Part shown: positions 40,765 through 52,489 of the stretch, in pieces | Position numbering within the stretch: position 1 is the stretch's first letter | Layout: every line of letters starts with the position of its first letter | Program-made: the position numbers and the translations under genes | Assembly: GCA_014529385.2 (NCBI GenBank) | Contig: CM043950.1 | Coordinates: forward strand, 152,696,445 to 152,760,444 | DNA from: Adiantum capillus-veneris | Taxonomy: Eukaryota; Streptophyta; Polypodiopsida; Polypodiales; Pteridaceae | Reading direction: 5' to 3' | Length of the DNA stretch: 64,000 bases | Notes under the pieces: model-generated | Database searches by the model: none | Told to the model about the DNA's origin: nothing | What the model saw: the letters and a program-made list of their open reading frames with translations, nothing else

Positions 40765-41640
40765 GTGCAACACCACATAAAACTCAAGGAAGGCAGTAAA
40801 TCCATAGTGGAGAAGCTCAGAAGACTTGGAGTAATCCAACAAGAGGAACTACTTAAGGAAGTGAGAAGTTTTCTACAAGCAAGTTTCATCTACCCTATCG
40901 AAGACTCAGAGTGGGTCTCCCCAGTAGTAGTCACACCAAAAAAAAATGGTAAGTGGAGGGTCTGTGTGGATTATAAACCTCTCAATGCAGCCACGAAAAG
41001 GGATCACTTTCCCCTCCCATTCCAGGATGAAATACTCAATGAAGTGGCGGGTCACGAACGATACACAGTGTGCGACGGCTACTCAGGATACTTCTAGATT
41101 AGCATTGCGGAAGAAGATCAGAAGAAGACAACCTTCATCACACCTTGGGGATGCTTTTCTTATAGAGTGATGCCTTTTGGCCTCACTAACGCCCCGACCA
41201 CATTTCAGCGCTATGTGACCTTTGTTTTCCAACCCTACTTTGGAACATCAATACGGGTTTTCATAGATGATTTTTGCATCTATAGTTCACGAGCCCTTCA
41301 TTTAAGCAAAGTCTATGATGGCTTAATCAGGCTGCAAACCTTGGGCGGCCAGCTCAATGTGGATAAGTGTCACACTGGTGAAAGCAAAGTCACTCTCCTT
41401 GGCCATGTAATTTCAGAAAAAGAGGTTGAGGCTGACCCTAGCAAGATCCAGGCCCTGGTATCTTTGTCGTCACCCACCACCACCAAGCAGCTGGTTTCTT
41501 TCCTTCAGAAGGTAAGATACTTAAGCAGGTTCATTCACTTGCTATCTCAAGTGGTCCTTCCCTACAACAGCTAACCCAGAGGGATGTATTCTCATGGAGT
41601 GAAGAGAATGAACAACAATTTACTTAGGTAAAGCAGATCC
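40765..41640 (+). pseudogene. Reverse transcriptase of interior B
   Basis: W-V-S-P-V-V-V-T-P-K-K-N-G-K-W-R near 40910, C-V-D-Y-K-P-L-N, then a TAG at 41095-41097 after S-G-Y-F, then F-G-L-T-N-A-P near 41180 and F-I-D-D-F-C-I-Y-S-S near 41262. The frame is otherwise open to a stop at 41572. The stop at 41095 is not shared with interior A. Confidence 0.83.
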
Positions 41641-41690
41641 TAGCTAAGCTTCCCTCTATTTCACCTCCTAAGTGGGACTAGCCATTTTAT

Positions 41691-42590
41691 GTGAACCCTA
41701 GTGTAGGAAGTGATACACTCAGAGCCATGCTAATGCAAAAGGACCCCCAAAATTCTTTCATGCGCCCTATTTACTTCTCTAGTCGTGTCATGACCCCGTC
41801 AGAAAAGGGATTTACCGAAGTAGAACACATGGTTTTGGAACTAATGTTTGCTACCACAAAGTTCCACTCCTATCTCCTGCGTAGACCCTTTGTAATCCTG
41901 AGAATGGAAGAGGTTCTCCCATATGTAATGCGACACATGGATGTATCATCTAGGATCTCTAAGTGGTTAATTAGGTTACAAGAGTTTGACTACACCATGC
42001 AAGTAGAAAACTCCACCGGGGCTAGTTTAGCAGGAATTCTCACTCATAGCCACTATGAGAAGAGTTTGAAGGTCAACACGGAAGCAAAGGAAGAAACACC
42101 AATGGTAGAGAGCCCTAGGCTAGAAAAAGATCACTCTCTTTTCATTGACGGAGCATACAAGAGAACAGTGGACCAGTCTGTAGAAGCTGGCATAGTCATT
42201 TTCAACAAGCAACAAGAAAGAGTCTTCTCCATCGGGCAGTTATTACACTCCCACTCCAACAATGAAGCAGAATATGAAGCCCTAATTCTTGGGTTGGAGC
42301 AATGTATTTCACAAGGAATTCAACGCCTAAATGTGTTTGGCGATGCTTTGCTTTTGATAAGTCAGATAAATGGCACTTGGGTTTGTAAGAATCACGTTTT
42401 ACTTGGTCAACTACGCCAAGTTAAGGATCTTCTAAGGAAGTTTGAAGCGATGAAACTATTTCATGTCCCCATAGCAGAAAATCAGGAGGCAGATGCTCTA
42501 GCCAAGGAAAGAATACAAGACGTTCCCGTAGGATCCATCAAACTGAAGCTACCCCTCTTCCAAGATAGTGATGCTATGCCTGATACATGA
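41691..42590 (+). CDS. RNase H and archaeal-type RNase H of interior B
   Basis: A continuous 299-codon frame covers both domains. The gypsy RNase H has T-L-R-A-M-L-M-Q-K-D, P-I-Y-F-S-S-R and F-T-E-V-E-H. The second domain has F-I-D-G-A-Y, G-I-V-I-F, N-N-E-A-E-Y-E-A-L-I-L-G-L-E, N-V-F-G-D-A and N-Q-E-A-D-A-L-A, keeping the D, E, D, D pattern better than interior A. It is the best-preserved pol piece of this interior and is duplicated at 51585-52484. Confidence 0.8.
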   Translation: MNPSVGSDTLRAMLMQKDPQNSFMRPIYFSSRVMTPSEKGFTEVEHMVLELMFATTKFHSYLLRRPFVILRMEEVLPYVMRHMDVSSRISKWLIRLQEFDYTMQVENSTGASLAGILTHSHYEKSLKVNTEAKEETPMVESPRLEKDHSLFIDGAYKRTVDQSVEAGIVIFNKQQERVFSIGQLLHSHSNNEAEYEALILGLEQCISQGIQRLNVFGDALLLISQINGTWVCKNHVLLGQLRQVKDLLRKFEAMKLFHVPIAENQEADALAKERIQDVPVGSIKLKLPLFQDSDAMPDT

Positions 42591-42599
42591 GAATGTCCG

Positions 42600-43422
42600 G
42601 GAGGATACACCAAAGTCCAGAAGTAGTGGCTGGTAAGGAAGGCTACCAGATACCGCCTTGTAAACGACCACTTGTACTGTAAGGGCAAGGATCAAATTCT
42701 AAGGCGGGTGCTAATCTCCACTGAGATCACATAGGTAATTTAAAGTTGCCATGATGGCATCTGCGGCGTCCATTTTGCTCTAGATTTCACCAGTAGGAAG
42801 ATTCTACAGGCAGGATACTCTTGGCCTAGTTTGAACAGGGATGTACACCATTGGTGTAAAACATGTGAAGCTTGTCAAGTGGCCAGTGATCGCACCTTAA
42901 CCTACGAGCCACAAACTCCTATCATCGCATATGGTCCATTTGAGAAATGGGGAATAGATGCAATCGGTCCTTTACCAAGGGCCCAATCAGCTAAATTGTA
43001 CATCATAGTGGGTGTAGACTACATGACTCGTTGGGCAGAAGCAACAACCACCACCTTCATTACAGCCCAAGAGGTAGCGAAGTTCATTTTTGAGCATATC
43101 TATTTTCCGTTTTGGAACTCCTCTTGAGATAATATCAGATAGAGGACCGGGCTTCAGAGGCGATCTGGTAGGAGAATTGATGAAGAAGTTAGGCATCACG
43201 CGCCGACATTCCACACCATACTATCCACAATGCAATGTTCTAGTAGAGAAGGTAAATGGAATGATTTGAAAAATCATCACAAAGCAGGTAAAAAATCACA
43301 TAGGAGACTGGGATAAACATCTCATGGCAGCTCTTGGGGCCTACCGAACAACTTTCCGAACATCACTTGGTTTCACCCCGCTCCATCTAGTTTATGGGAA
43401 GGAGGCAATTCTACCCATTAAG
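42600..43422 (+). pseudogene. Integrase of interior B (stops, truncated at the duplication joint)
   Basis: Stops near 42628, 42732 and 42738 damage the zinc-binding part. 42831-43127 is open with C-K-T-C-E-A-C-Q and W-G-I-D-A-I-G-P-L-P. A frameshift near 43116 and a stop at 43267 follow. The sequence breaks at 43420-43423 and joins protease sequence of interior A'. Confidence 0.8.
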
Positions 43423-44267
43423 ATTTCAAATGTCTACATAGATGGTGGCGCGCAAATATGCGTCATGAGTGAGAAGATGATGCACCACCTAGGTCTAGAG
43501 GTAAGTAGGCCGGCACCCTGCCGAGCCAAGATGGCAAACAATGTAAGAGTAAAATGCGTAGGCATTGTAAATGCGGTCAAAGTAAAAGCATTCAATACGG
43601 AAGTGGAGGTAGACATCTTCGTCATGCCACACAAAGATGGCCTTGGCTTATGACCATGGAAGCCAAACAAGACTGGAGCACCGTGATGATCCACATGAAG
43701 GATGCTAAAGGGAAGTCCATATTCTACGACATGAGGATTGGAAAGCAGTGCAATATGATCTTGGAGGCTTCAGAAGACAATTCCACCAGCGACTCCTCGT
43801 CTACCTCAGGAGAAGACACAACCACCACTGATGGGAGTGACAGTAGCATCGAAGTAATGGGAGTCATTCTTAAAGACCCCAACAGCTTAACACAATCTGA
43901 AGCAACCTCAGCAAACCAAGAGGGACCATCAGGTAAGCAGTCATTGGAGGATGCAAGTAAGCTACAAAAAATGCTCTCAAATGAGTTAACCAATGAAAAA
44001 AGGAAGGAGTATGTCTCCATGTTAGGAAACTTCACTATGTTCATTGATGGCTATGATAAGATCATAGGAATTACAGTAGTGCAACACCACATAAAGCTCA
44101 AGGAAGACAGTAAACCCGTAGTACAGAAGCTCAGAAGACTTGGAGTAGTTCAACAAGAGGCATTGCTTAAAGAAGTAAGGAGTTTGCTACAAGCAGGTTT
44201 CATCTACCCTGTCGAAGACTCAAATTGGGTCTCCCCAGTAGTAGTTACACCAAAAAAAAAATGGTAA
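43423..44267 (+). pseudogene. Protease (5' truncated) and linker of interior A'
   Basis: Starts exactly at I-S-N-V-Y-I-D-G-G-A-Q-I and repeats 33561-34404 with very few changes, including the 25-bp deletion that removes the I-L-G-R-P-W motif. After the deletion 43656-44267 is open as the acidic linker and RT start. Confidence 0.8.
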
Positions 44268-44953
44268 ATGGAGAGTCTGTGTGGATTATAAACCGCTCAA
44301 TGCAGCCACGAAGAGGGACCATTTTCCCCTCCCATTCCAGGATGAAATACTCAATGAAGTGGCAGTCCACAAACGCTACACGGTATGCGATGGCTACTCA
44401 GGATACTTCCAGATTAGCATTGCGGAGGAGGATCAGAAGAAACAACCTTCATCACACCTTGGGGATGTTTTGCCTACAGAGTGATTCCATTTGGCCTCAC
44501 CAACGCCCCAGCCACATTTCAACGCTATGTAACATTTGTTTTCCAACCCTACTTTGGAAAATCAATACGGGTTTTCATAGATGATTTTTGCATCTATAGC
44601 TCATGAGCCCTTCATCTTAGCAAAGTCTATGATGGCTTAACCAGGCTACAAACCCTAGGTGGCCAACTCAACGTGGACAAGTGTCACATTGGTGAGAGCA
44701 AGGTCACTCTCCTTGGTCATGTAATTTCAGCAAAAGGAATCGAGGCTGACCCTAGCAAAATTCAGGCTCTGATATCTTTATCATCTCTCACCACCGCCAA
44801 GCAGTTGGTTTATTTCCTTCAGAAGGTAAGATATTTAAGTAGGTTCATTCACCTGCTATCTCAAGTAGTCTTCCCCTACAACAACTCACCCAAAGGGATA
44901 TTTTCTCATGGAGTGAAGAGAATGAGCAGCAGTTCATTGAGGTAAAGCAAGTC
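44250..44953 (+). pseudogene. Reverse transcriptase of interior A'
   Basis: Repeats the RT of interior A with the same extra A near 44260, the same shift near 44445 and the same TGA after I-Y-S-S (44604). The catalytic F-I-D-D is near 44575. Shared lesions show the damage predates the duplication. Confidence 0.83.
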
Positions 44954-45016
44954 CTATCTAAGCTTCCCACTATTTCACCTCCTAAGTGAGACGAGCCATT
45001 CTATGTAAACCCTAGT

Positions 45017-45922
45017 GTGGGAAATGATACTCTGGATGATACTCTGGGAGCAGTGCTAATGCGAAAGGATCCCAAAACGTCTTTCATGCACCCTATTTAC
45101 TTCTCTAGTGGAGTCATGACCCCATCAGAAAAGGGATTCACCGAAGTAGAACACATGGTTCTAGCACTAATGTTTGCTACCACGAAATTCCGCTCCTATC
45201 TCTTGCCTAGACCATTTCTAATCCTGGCAATGGAAGAAGTTTTCCCTTATGAAATGCGACACATGGATGTCTCCTCTAGGATCTCAAAGTGGTTAATTAG
45301 ACTACAAGAGTTTGATTACACCATGCAAGTAGAAAATTCCTCCAAGGCTAGTCTAGCAGGAATTCTCACTCATTACCACTACGAGAAGAAGCTGAAGGTC
45401 AACACGGAAGCAAAGGAAGGAATACTAGATAAAGAGAGCCCTAAGCTAGAGAGAGATCACTCTCTCTTCTTTGACGAAGCATACAAGAGAACAATGGATC
45501 AGTCTGCAGCAGGCATGGTCATTTTCAATGAGCAGCAGGAAAGAGTATTCTCCATGTGGCAGTTATTACACTCCCACTCTAACAATGAGGGAGAATATGC
45601 AGCCCTAATCCTTGGGCTGGAACAATGTATTTCACAAAAAAATCAGTGCTTAAATGTGTTCGGCGACACTTTCCTTTTGATTAGGCAGATAAATGGCACA
45701 TGGGAGTGCAAAAATCAGGTTTTACTTGGTCAACTTCGCCAAGTTAAGGACCTTCTGAAGAAGTTTGAAGCAGTAAAGCTCTTCCATATTCCCAGAGCAG
45801 AAAACAAAGAGGCAGATGCACTAGCTAAAGAAAGAATACAAGATGTTCCCATAGGAGCAATCAAATTAAAGCTACCTCTCTTCCAAGGCAGTGACGCTAT
45901 GCCTGATACATCAGCTTTTTGA
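45017..45922 (+). CDS. RNase H and archaeal-type RNase H of interior A'
   Basis: A 301-codon frame, 27 bp longer than interior A in total: a 9-bp tandem repeat (gatactctg) near 45030 and 18 bp near 45190 (encoding R-S-Y-L-L) that interior A lacks. Both RNase H domains are present, as described for interior A. Confidence 0.8.
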   Translation: MGNDTLDDTLGAVLMRKDPKTSFMHPIYFSSGVMTPSEKGFTEVEHMVLALMFATTKFRSYLLPRPFLILAMEEVFPYEMRHMDVSSRISKWLIRLQEFDYTMQVENSSKASLAGILTHYHYEKKLKVNTEAKEGILDKESPKLERDHSLFFDEAYKRTMDQSAAGMVIFNEQQERVFSMWQLLHSHSNNEGEYAALILGLEQCISQKNQCLNVFGDTFLLIRQINGTWECKNQVLLGQLRQVKDLLKKFEAVKLFHIPRAENKEADALAKERIQDVPIGAIKLKLPLFQGSDAMPDTSAF

Positions 45923-46755
45923 ATACAGGGGAATTTCCAAGAGAACACACTAAAGGCCAAAAACAATGGCTGGTAAGGAAGGCTACTAGGTACCGCCTTA
46001 TAGACGACCACTTGTATTGTAAGGGCAAGGATCAAATTCTTAGGCGGGTGCCAACCTCCAGTGAAATCACAGAGGTAATTTCAAGCTGCCATGACGGCGT
46101 CTGCGGTGGTCATTTTTCTCTAGATATCACCAGTAGGAAGATTCTACAAGCAGGATACTTTTGGCCTAGTTTGAACATAGATGTGCACCATTGGTGTAAA
46201 ACATGTAGGGCTTGTCAAGTGGCTAGTGATCGTACGCTAACCTACGAGCCACAAATCCCTATCATTTCATATGGTCCGTTTCAGAAATGGGGAATAGATG
46301 CAATTGGTCCCTTACCAAGGGCCCAATCAGGTAAACTATACATCATAGTGGGTGTAGACTACATGACACGATGGGCAGAAGCAACGGCCACCACCCGCAT
46401 TACAGCCCAAGAGGTGGAAAAGTTCATTTTTGAGCATATCGTTTGCCGTTTTGGCACTCCTCTTGAGATAATATCAGATCGAGGACCAGGATTCAGAGGT
46501 GATAAGGTAGGGGAACTGATGAAGAAGTTAGGCATCACACATCGGAATTCAATACCATACTATCCACAATGCAATAGTCTGGTAGAGAAGGTAAATGGAA
46601 TGATTTGCAAGATCATCACAAAACAGGTGAACAACCATACAGGAGATTGGGATAAACATCTCGTGGCAGCTCTTTGGGCCTACAAAACAACATTCCGAAC
46701 ATCACTAGGTTTCACCCCTTTCCATCTAGTTTATGGGAAGGAGGCCTCTTGGTAG
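45919..46755 (+). CDS. Integrase of interior A', open reading frame to the LTR joint
   Basis: A 278-codon open frame, the longest uninterrupted integrase in the window. It has the H-H-C-C domain (H-D-G-V-C-G-G-H and C-K-T-C-R-A-C), the first aspartate in W-G-I-D-A-I-G-P, the second in S-D-R-G-P-G-F-R, and the glutamate in N-S-L-V-E-K-V-N-G. It ends in Y-G-K-E-A-S-W encoded across the joint into LTR sequence, so the C-terminal domain is missing. The first codon is not ATG, so it is a polyprotein segment. It would insert element cDNA if complete. Confidence 0.8.
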   Translation: MNTGEFPREHTKGQKQWLVRKATRYRLIDDHLYCKGKDQILRRVPTSSEITEVISSCHDGVCGGHFSLDITSRKILQAGYFWPSLNIDVHHWCKTCRACQVASDRTLTYEPQIPIISYGPFQKWGIDAIGPLPRAQSGKLYIIVGVDYMTRWAEATATTRITAQEVEKFIFEHIVCRFGTPLEIISDRGPGFRGDKVGELMKKLGITHRNSIPYYPQCNSLVEKVNGMICKIITKQVNNHTGDWDKHLVAALWAYKTTFRTSLGFTPFHLVYGKEASW

Positions 46756-46943
46756 CAAGCTTCACAATCATTGAGTCGTCTTAGAGAACACACCAAGTAG
46801 TTTTCACAATTATTTCTCCCTATCTCTCTATCACCACGGTGTGCCGCCTCGCTGGGAGGAAGGTCATTGTAAACACTGCAGAAATAATTCTCCCTCACAC
46901 CCCCGAGGGTTTTCATCATTTGTCAATCTCTCTCTCTCTCTCG

Positions 46944-47000
<57 letters not shown>

Positions 47001-47164
47001 TGTGTGTAAGTTCGCGGTGTTCATATCATTTGTGGTATGCATTATAGCTGCTCAAAGCTAGGTGGAGCCTCCTATTGGTTTTACCATGACAGGCTCGAGG
47101 CGCGCCATTCGGCCCCCGGCGTTTTAGAGGCCGTCGGGGTTTGGGTTTTGCTTTGCTCCCGTCA
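46745..47164 (+). repeat. Truncated LTR between interiors A' and B'
   Basis: Near-identical to 36853-37271, with the same joint to integrase and a slightly shorter CA array (46979-47000). Confidence 0.85.
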
Positions 47165-47166
47165 TT

Positions 47167-47184
47167 TGGTGCCCCCACTGAGGA
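47167..47184 (+). promoter_or_regulatory. Primer-binding site of interior B'
   Basis: TGGTGCCCCCACTGAGGA two bases after the LTR end, identical to 37274. Confidence 0.75.
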
Positions 47185-47238
47185 GGGCTTCTAAGACCCT
47201 TCAATTTACAATGATGAAAGTGACGCACGCCATCAATC

Positions 47239-47678
47239 ATGGACGAATGGATGAAGGAATTTTCTAGCTAGAGGACGGAAGAAGAGGAGACAAAGGAGGC
47301 ACTAGCTGCCTTCATTGAAGTACTACTACCAGGCTGTAGTGTTGTCAATATTTAAGAGGTAAATTCTCCATCACGTGTTGCTCGTTCTAACCACAAATTG
47401 AGAGCATTAGGTGGGAGGTCGGTGAAGTGCCATCACTGTTGTCAACCAAGAGACACTATCAATGAGTGCCAGCCAACGAAGGTAGCGAAAGGGTTGAAAT
47501 TGTCTACATTGATATTCATTGCGAAGAAGTCATTCACATCAAAGAAGGAAAGAAAACAGTGAGGCCTCTTTTCCCTAAAAAAACTGCAGTCAAAGTTATA
47601 ACCTTTACTCCAAAGAGGCCTAAAGGGGCTGCTCGAGCCAAAGGTAAGGAAAAGATAAGCCAGTTTGGAAACACATGA
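47239..47678 (+). pseudogene. Interior B' upstream ORF1, N-terminal part
   Basis: Duplicate of 37346-37785 with the same stops and the same overlapping TGA. Confidence 0.5.
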
Positions 47679-48205
47679 CCCCGAAGGGAGAAGCATCTGG
47701 CCAAGCAAGTACTTCAAGCTCAGAAAGCCGGGTTGTACCTAGCTTGCCAAAGAGGAAGTCATACGAAGCTAAGCGGCGGAAGGTCGCCTACCAATTTGCA
47801 CGACGCATGCGAGTGCTACCAATCCACTTCCACAATCCTGAAGAAGAAGTCGTAAGAAGATTCTCATGTCCTAGGGAAGAGTGGTTCGGCTACTGCTCTC
47901 ATTGTTTTGGAAGACGAGTAGAGGATCTTCCTCCTCTCCCTGTACAACTTATCCTGAAGAACCTCTCTACCATGGGTGAAACCCAGTGGGCTGGGGACGA
48001 GTTGCAACTAAATAGAGTAGAATTCATGCAACACGTCGACTACGAAAATTACCTGCAATTTCTACTAGCCAAGAGACTGAGAGTGGTGAGACGCATCGCC
48101 ATCACCCCGTACGTGCTGAGCGATGAAGGAAAGGTAGGGCCCATGAAAGGCGACGACCTCCTGTGGATGTACCGACTCTTAAACACTGGCACAGTAAGAG
48201 TATAA
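47675..48205 (+). CDS. Interior B' upstream ORF1, main 176-codon ORF
   Basis: Same protein as 37782-38312; differences at DNA level are synonymous where seen (for example near 48097). Function unknown. Confidence 0.6.
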   Translation: MTPKGEASGQASTSSSESRVVPSLPKRKSYEAKRRKVAYQFARRMRVLPIHFHNPEEEVVRRFSCPREEWFGYCSHCFGRRVEDLPPLPVQLILKNLSTMGETQWAGDELQLNRVEFMQHVDYENYLQFLLAKRLRVVRRIAITPYVLSDEGKVGPMKGDDLLWMYRLLNTGTVRV

Positions 48206-48227
48206 GTAAGTATTCCACCCTCTATGC

Positions 48228-48443
48228 ATGATGGAAAATGGGCCGACAGCATTCCCATTCAGATTCCTGCAGCATATGCATGTGAACATCTATGTAGATA
48301 GGAAAGTCTTCTACCAACAAAAGATCGTATACCTATTCGGTGCGGTGATACTAGGAGAAATCCTTAATTCCCCAAATCCTATCATTCTCCCCACATTGGA
48401 TTACCATCATTCCTTCAATGTTTCTATCTTTATCATGTTTTAA
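48228..48443 (+). CDS. Open stretch after ORF1 in interior B'
   Basis: Duplicate of 38335-38550 with one residue change near the start (T to A). Possible ORF1 extension. Confidence 0.3.
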   Translation: MMENGPTAFPFRFLQHMHVNIYVDRKVFYQQKIVYLFGAVILGEILNSPNPIILPTLDYHHSFNVSIFIMF

Positions 48444-48546
48444 TCTATCCACCCAACCCTGTAAAAAGCCACTATGAGCCACTACTGTTGTTAATGTATT
48501 AATCTAAAAAAGAAAAAAGAGGTTTTTAATTTCCTGAGTCACTACC

Positions 48547-49136
48547 ATGGCAAGTGTTTCTTTCTCCACGTTCAGTGGAAAGAAGGGAGAAGATCTCACG
48601 ATCGACTTTTTGGATGATTTCGACATTGCTTGTGTCGTCTCTAACAAAGATGACGACGCTTCACGACTTTGAATTTTTCCTCTACTAATGAAAGTAGAGG
48701 CCAAGTCCTAGTATAATGCGTTGCCCCAGGCTACCAAGAATGCATGGGATGTGTTAAGAGCTTCTTTGTAAAGAGGTTTGGTGGAGGCACAACCTCGGAG
48801 AAGCTATGGTAGCTACTGATGGAATTAAAGTAGGGAAGTCTGCTAGAGTATGCCACCTACGAGTCCAAATTTGTGGACTTATGGGAGAGATGGGTTGCCT
48901 CACTAGAGGATGGCAAAGGAGCACCTAATTTCCTAAAGAAGGACCGTTTCATTACTGGTCTATGGTCACTGCTTAGAGAGAAGGTGAAGGAAAGGTTTCC
49001 TGCAACATATGAGTTGGCAGTCGAAGTAGCCCGCCTTAAAGACAAGAAGCTACGCATGCAAGAAAGAGTAAACGAGTCAGAGAAAACAAGCTCGGCCCGA
49101 CCAACCCCAGGGACTGCAACAACAGCCAGTCCATAG
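48547..49136 (+). pseudogene. Gag of interior B'
   Basis: Duplicate of 38654-39243 with the same stop codons. Confidence 0.75.
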
Positions 49137-49294
49137 AACCCAACCGCAAGAGGCATCAAAAGAGCAGCAAGACCTGATGAGTTGCACCACCACCCAACTA
49201 GAGAGTTTATCCATGCATCTGGTGCAGCAAGGGCATGCACCTGTCAGGAATCCAGAACAAGGAAGAGGGCAATGAAGGCAGAACCAAGAGTACC

Positions 49295-50656
49295 ATTGTT
49301 ACAATTGCGGGGAAGATGGCCATGGTATGTACTATTGCCCACATCCAAGGAGGCAAAATTTCAATAGAGGGGGGAGACAGAATTAGATCTCTTTGCCAAG
49401 AGAAAGACCACCACCACCTAGGCAACCAGGGCCGATCCCACTAGTCCAAATCCTTCGACCACCTGTACAACAGAAACCACCACCCCAACCTCTCATTCCA
49501 CCACTACCTCCACCACCTGTTGTGAACCAAGCGGTGAGTGTTATTAGCTTGGAGGCTAAAGGGAAGACAAAGGTAGAAGAATCAGTTCGAAAGAAGCACA
49601 AAGGGAAAGCAAAGGTAGAAGAAGTGGATTCTATGGGAGTGAAGCGTGCCAGGCACGAGGAATCCTCTCAGAAAGAAGAGAATATGAAAGGGAAGGTCGA
49701 GTCTAGCAAGCAAGCAGCTAAACCACGACGAAAAATAGACATCGTGGACTTCTCACTAGGTGAGTATGCAAAACCCTATGACTTAGTTCAGGATGTGTTA
49801 ATGCAGGGCCCGAAGATAACTTGGCCCCAATTACTCCACCTTGCACCAAGGATGAGGAGGCAATGGACAAAAATGATAAGTACCAGGAAATCAAGACCCA
49901 AGATAGCTGAAGCTATCTCTGGAAGGGATCTCAATGACATCCTACCGACCATGGATGCTCACATCAAGGGTCAACGAATCTCAAACGTCTACATAGATGG
50001 CGGCGTGCAAATATGCTTCATGAGTGAAAAGATGATGCACCATCTAGGTCTAGAGGTAAGTAGGCCGGCACCCTGCTGAGCCAAAATGGCAAACAATGTA
50101 AGAGTAAAATGCGTAGGCATTGAATGCGGTCAAAGTAAAAGCATTCAATACAGAAGTGGAGGTAGACATCTTCGTCATGCCACACAAAGGGGAGGACTAC
50201 GCCATCATTCTTGGGAGGCCTTGGCTTATGGCTATGAAGGCTAAACAAGATTGGAGCACCGGAATGATTCAGATGAAGGACGCTACAGGGAAGTCCATAT
50301 TCTACGACATGAAGACTGGGAAGGAGTGCAACATGATCTTGGAGGCTTCAAAAGATGAGTCCACCAGCGACTATTCGTCTACCTCAGGAGAAGAGACAAC
50401 CACCGCCGACGGAAGTGACAGTAGCATCGAAGTGATGGGGGTCATTCTTAAAGACCCGAAAAGATTGACACAATCTAAAACACACCCGACAAACCAAGAG
50501 GAATCATCAGGTCTGCAGTCCTTGGAGGATGCAGGTAAGTTACAAAAAATGCTCTCAAAGGAGTTAACAGATGAAGAAAGGAGGGAGTATATCTCCATGC
50601 TAGGTAGCTTCACTACTTTGTTTATTGATGGTTATGATAAGACACAGGAATTATAG
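49295..50656 (+). pseudogene. Gag tail, zinc knuckle and protease of interior B'
   Basis: Here the knuckle is readable (C-Y-N-C-G-E-D-G-H-G-M-Y-Y-C near 49300-49345) because the G missing in interior B is present. The protease motif Y-I-D-G-G-V-Q-I is followed by Cys instead of the stop found in interior B. The frame runs 49393-50079, then shifts, and resumes with I-L-G-R-P-W near 50205. These two differences from interior B show mutations after the duplication, or assembly errors. Confidence 0.78.
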
Positions 50657-50658
50657 TA

Positions 50659-51530
50659 GTGCAACACCACATAAAACTCAAGGAAGGCAGTAAATCCATA
50701 GTGGAGAAGCTCAGAAGACTTGGAGTAATCCAACAAGAGGAACTACTTAAGGAAGTGAGAAGTTTTCTACAAGCAAGTTTCATCTACCCTATCGAAGACT
50801 CAGAGTGGGTCTCCCCAGTAGTAGTCACACCAAAAAAAAATGGTAAGTGGAGGGTCTGTGTGGATTATAAACCTCTCAATGCAGCCACGAAAAGGGATCA
50901 CTTTCCCCTCCCATTCCAGGATGAAATACTCAATGAAGTGGCGGGTCACGAACGATACACAGTGTGCGACGGCTACTCAGGATACTTCTAGATTAGCATT
51001 GCGGAAGAAGATCAGAAGAAGACAACCTTCATCACACCTTGGGGATGCTTTTCTTATAGAGTGATGCCTTTTGGCCTCACTAACGCCCCGACCACATTTC
51101 AGCGCTATGTGACCTTTGTTTTCCAACCCTACTTTGGAACATCAATACGGGTTTTCATAGATGATTTTTGCATCTATAGTTCACGAGCCCTTCATTTAAG
51201 CAAAGTCTATGATGGCTTAATCAGGCTGCAAACCTTGGGCGGCCAGCTCAATGTGGATAAGTGTCACACTGGTGAAAGCAAAGTCACTCTCCTTGGCCAT
51301 GTAATTTCAGAAAAAGAGGTTGAGGCTGACCCTAGCAAGATCCAGGCCCTGGTATCTTTGTCGTCACCCACCACCACCAAGCAGCTGGTTTCTTTCCTTC
51401 AGAAGGTAAGATACTTAAGCAGGTTCATTCACTTGCTATCTCAAGTGGTCCTTCCCTACAACAGCTAACCCAGAGGGATGTATTCTCATGGAGTGAAGAG
51501 AATGAACAACAATTTACTTAGGTAAAGCAG
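50659..51530 (+). pseudogene. Reverse transcriptase of interior B'
   Basis: Duplicate of 40765-41640 with the same TAG after S-G-Y-F (50989) and the F-I-D-D box near 51156. Confidence 0.83.
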
Positions 51531-51584
51531 ATCCTAGCTAAGCTTCCCTCTATTTCACCTCCTAAGTGGGACTAGCCATTTTAT

Positions 51585-52484
51585 GTGAACCCTAGTGTAG
51601 GAAGTGATACACTCAGAGCCATGCTAATGCAAAAGGACCCCCAAAATTCTTTCATGCGCCCTATTTACTTCTCTAGTCGTGTCATGACCCCGTCAGAAAA
51701 GGGATTTACCGAAGTAGAACACATGGTTTTGGAACTAATGTTTGCTACCACAAAGTTCCGCTCCTATCTCCTGCGTAGACCCTTTGTAATCCTGAGAATG
51801 GAAGAGGTTCTCCCATATGTAATGCGACACATGGATGTATCATCTAGGATCTCTAAGTGGTTAATTAGGTTACAAGAGTTTGACTACACCATGCAAGTAG
51901 AAAACTCCACCGGGGCTAGTTTAGCAGGAATTCTCACTCATAGCCACTATGAGAAGAGTTTGAAGGTCAACACGGAAGCAAAGGAAGAAACACCAATGGT
52001 AGAGAGCCCTAGGCTAGAAAAAGATCACTCTCTTTTCATTGACGGAGCATACAAGAGAACAGTGGACCAGTCTGTAGAAGCTGGCATAGTCATTTTCAAC
52101 AAGCAACAAGAAAGAGTCTTCTCCATCGGGCAGTTATTACACTCCCACTCCAACAATGAAGCAGAATATGAAGCCCTAATTCTTGGGTTGGAGCAATGTA
52201 TTTCACAAGGAATTCAACGCCTAAATGTGTTTGGCGATGCTTTGCTTTTGATAAGTCAGATAAATGGCACTTGGGTTTGTAAGAATCACGTTTTACTTGG
52301 TCAACTACGCCAAGTTAAGGATCTTCTAAGGAAGTTTGAAGCGGTGAAACTATTTCATGTCCCCATAGCAGAAAATCAGGAGGCAGATGCTCTAGCCAAG
52401 GAAAGAATACAAGACGTTCCCGTAGGATCCATCAAACTGAAGCTACCCCTCTTCCAAGATAGTGATGCTATGCCTGATACATGA
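51585..52484 (+). CDS. RNase H and archaeal-type RNase H of interior B'
   Basis: A 299-codon frame identical to 41691-42590 except for a few residues (for example R for H near residue 61 and V for M near residue 254). Both RNase H domains keep their acidic motifs. Confidence 0.8.
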   Translation: MNPSVGSDTLRAMLMQKDPQNSFMRPIYFSSRVMTPSEKGFTEVEHMVLELMFATTKFRSYLLRRPFVILRMEEVLPYVMRHMDVSSRISKWLIRLQEFDYTMQVENSTGASLAGILTHSHYEKSLKVNTEAKEETPMVESPRLEKDHSLFIDGAYKRTVDQSVEAGIVIFNKQQERVFSIGQLLHSHSNNEAEYEALILGLEQCISQGIQRLNVFGDALLLISQINGTWVCKNHVLLGQLRQVKDLLRKFEAVKLFHVPIAENQEADALAKERIQDVPVGSIKLKLPLFQDSDAMPDT

Positions 52485-52489
52485 GAATG

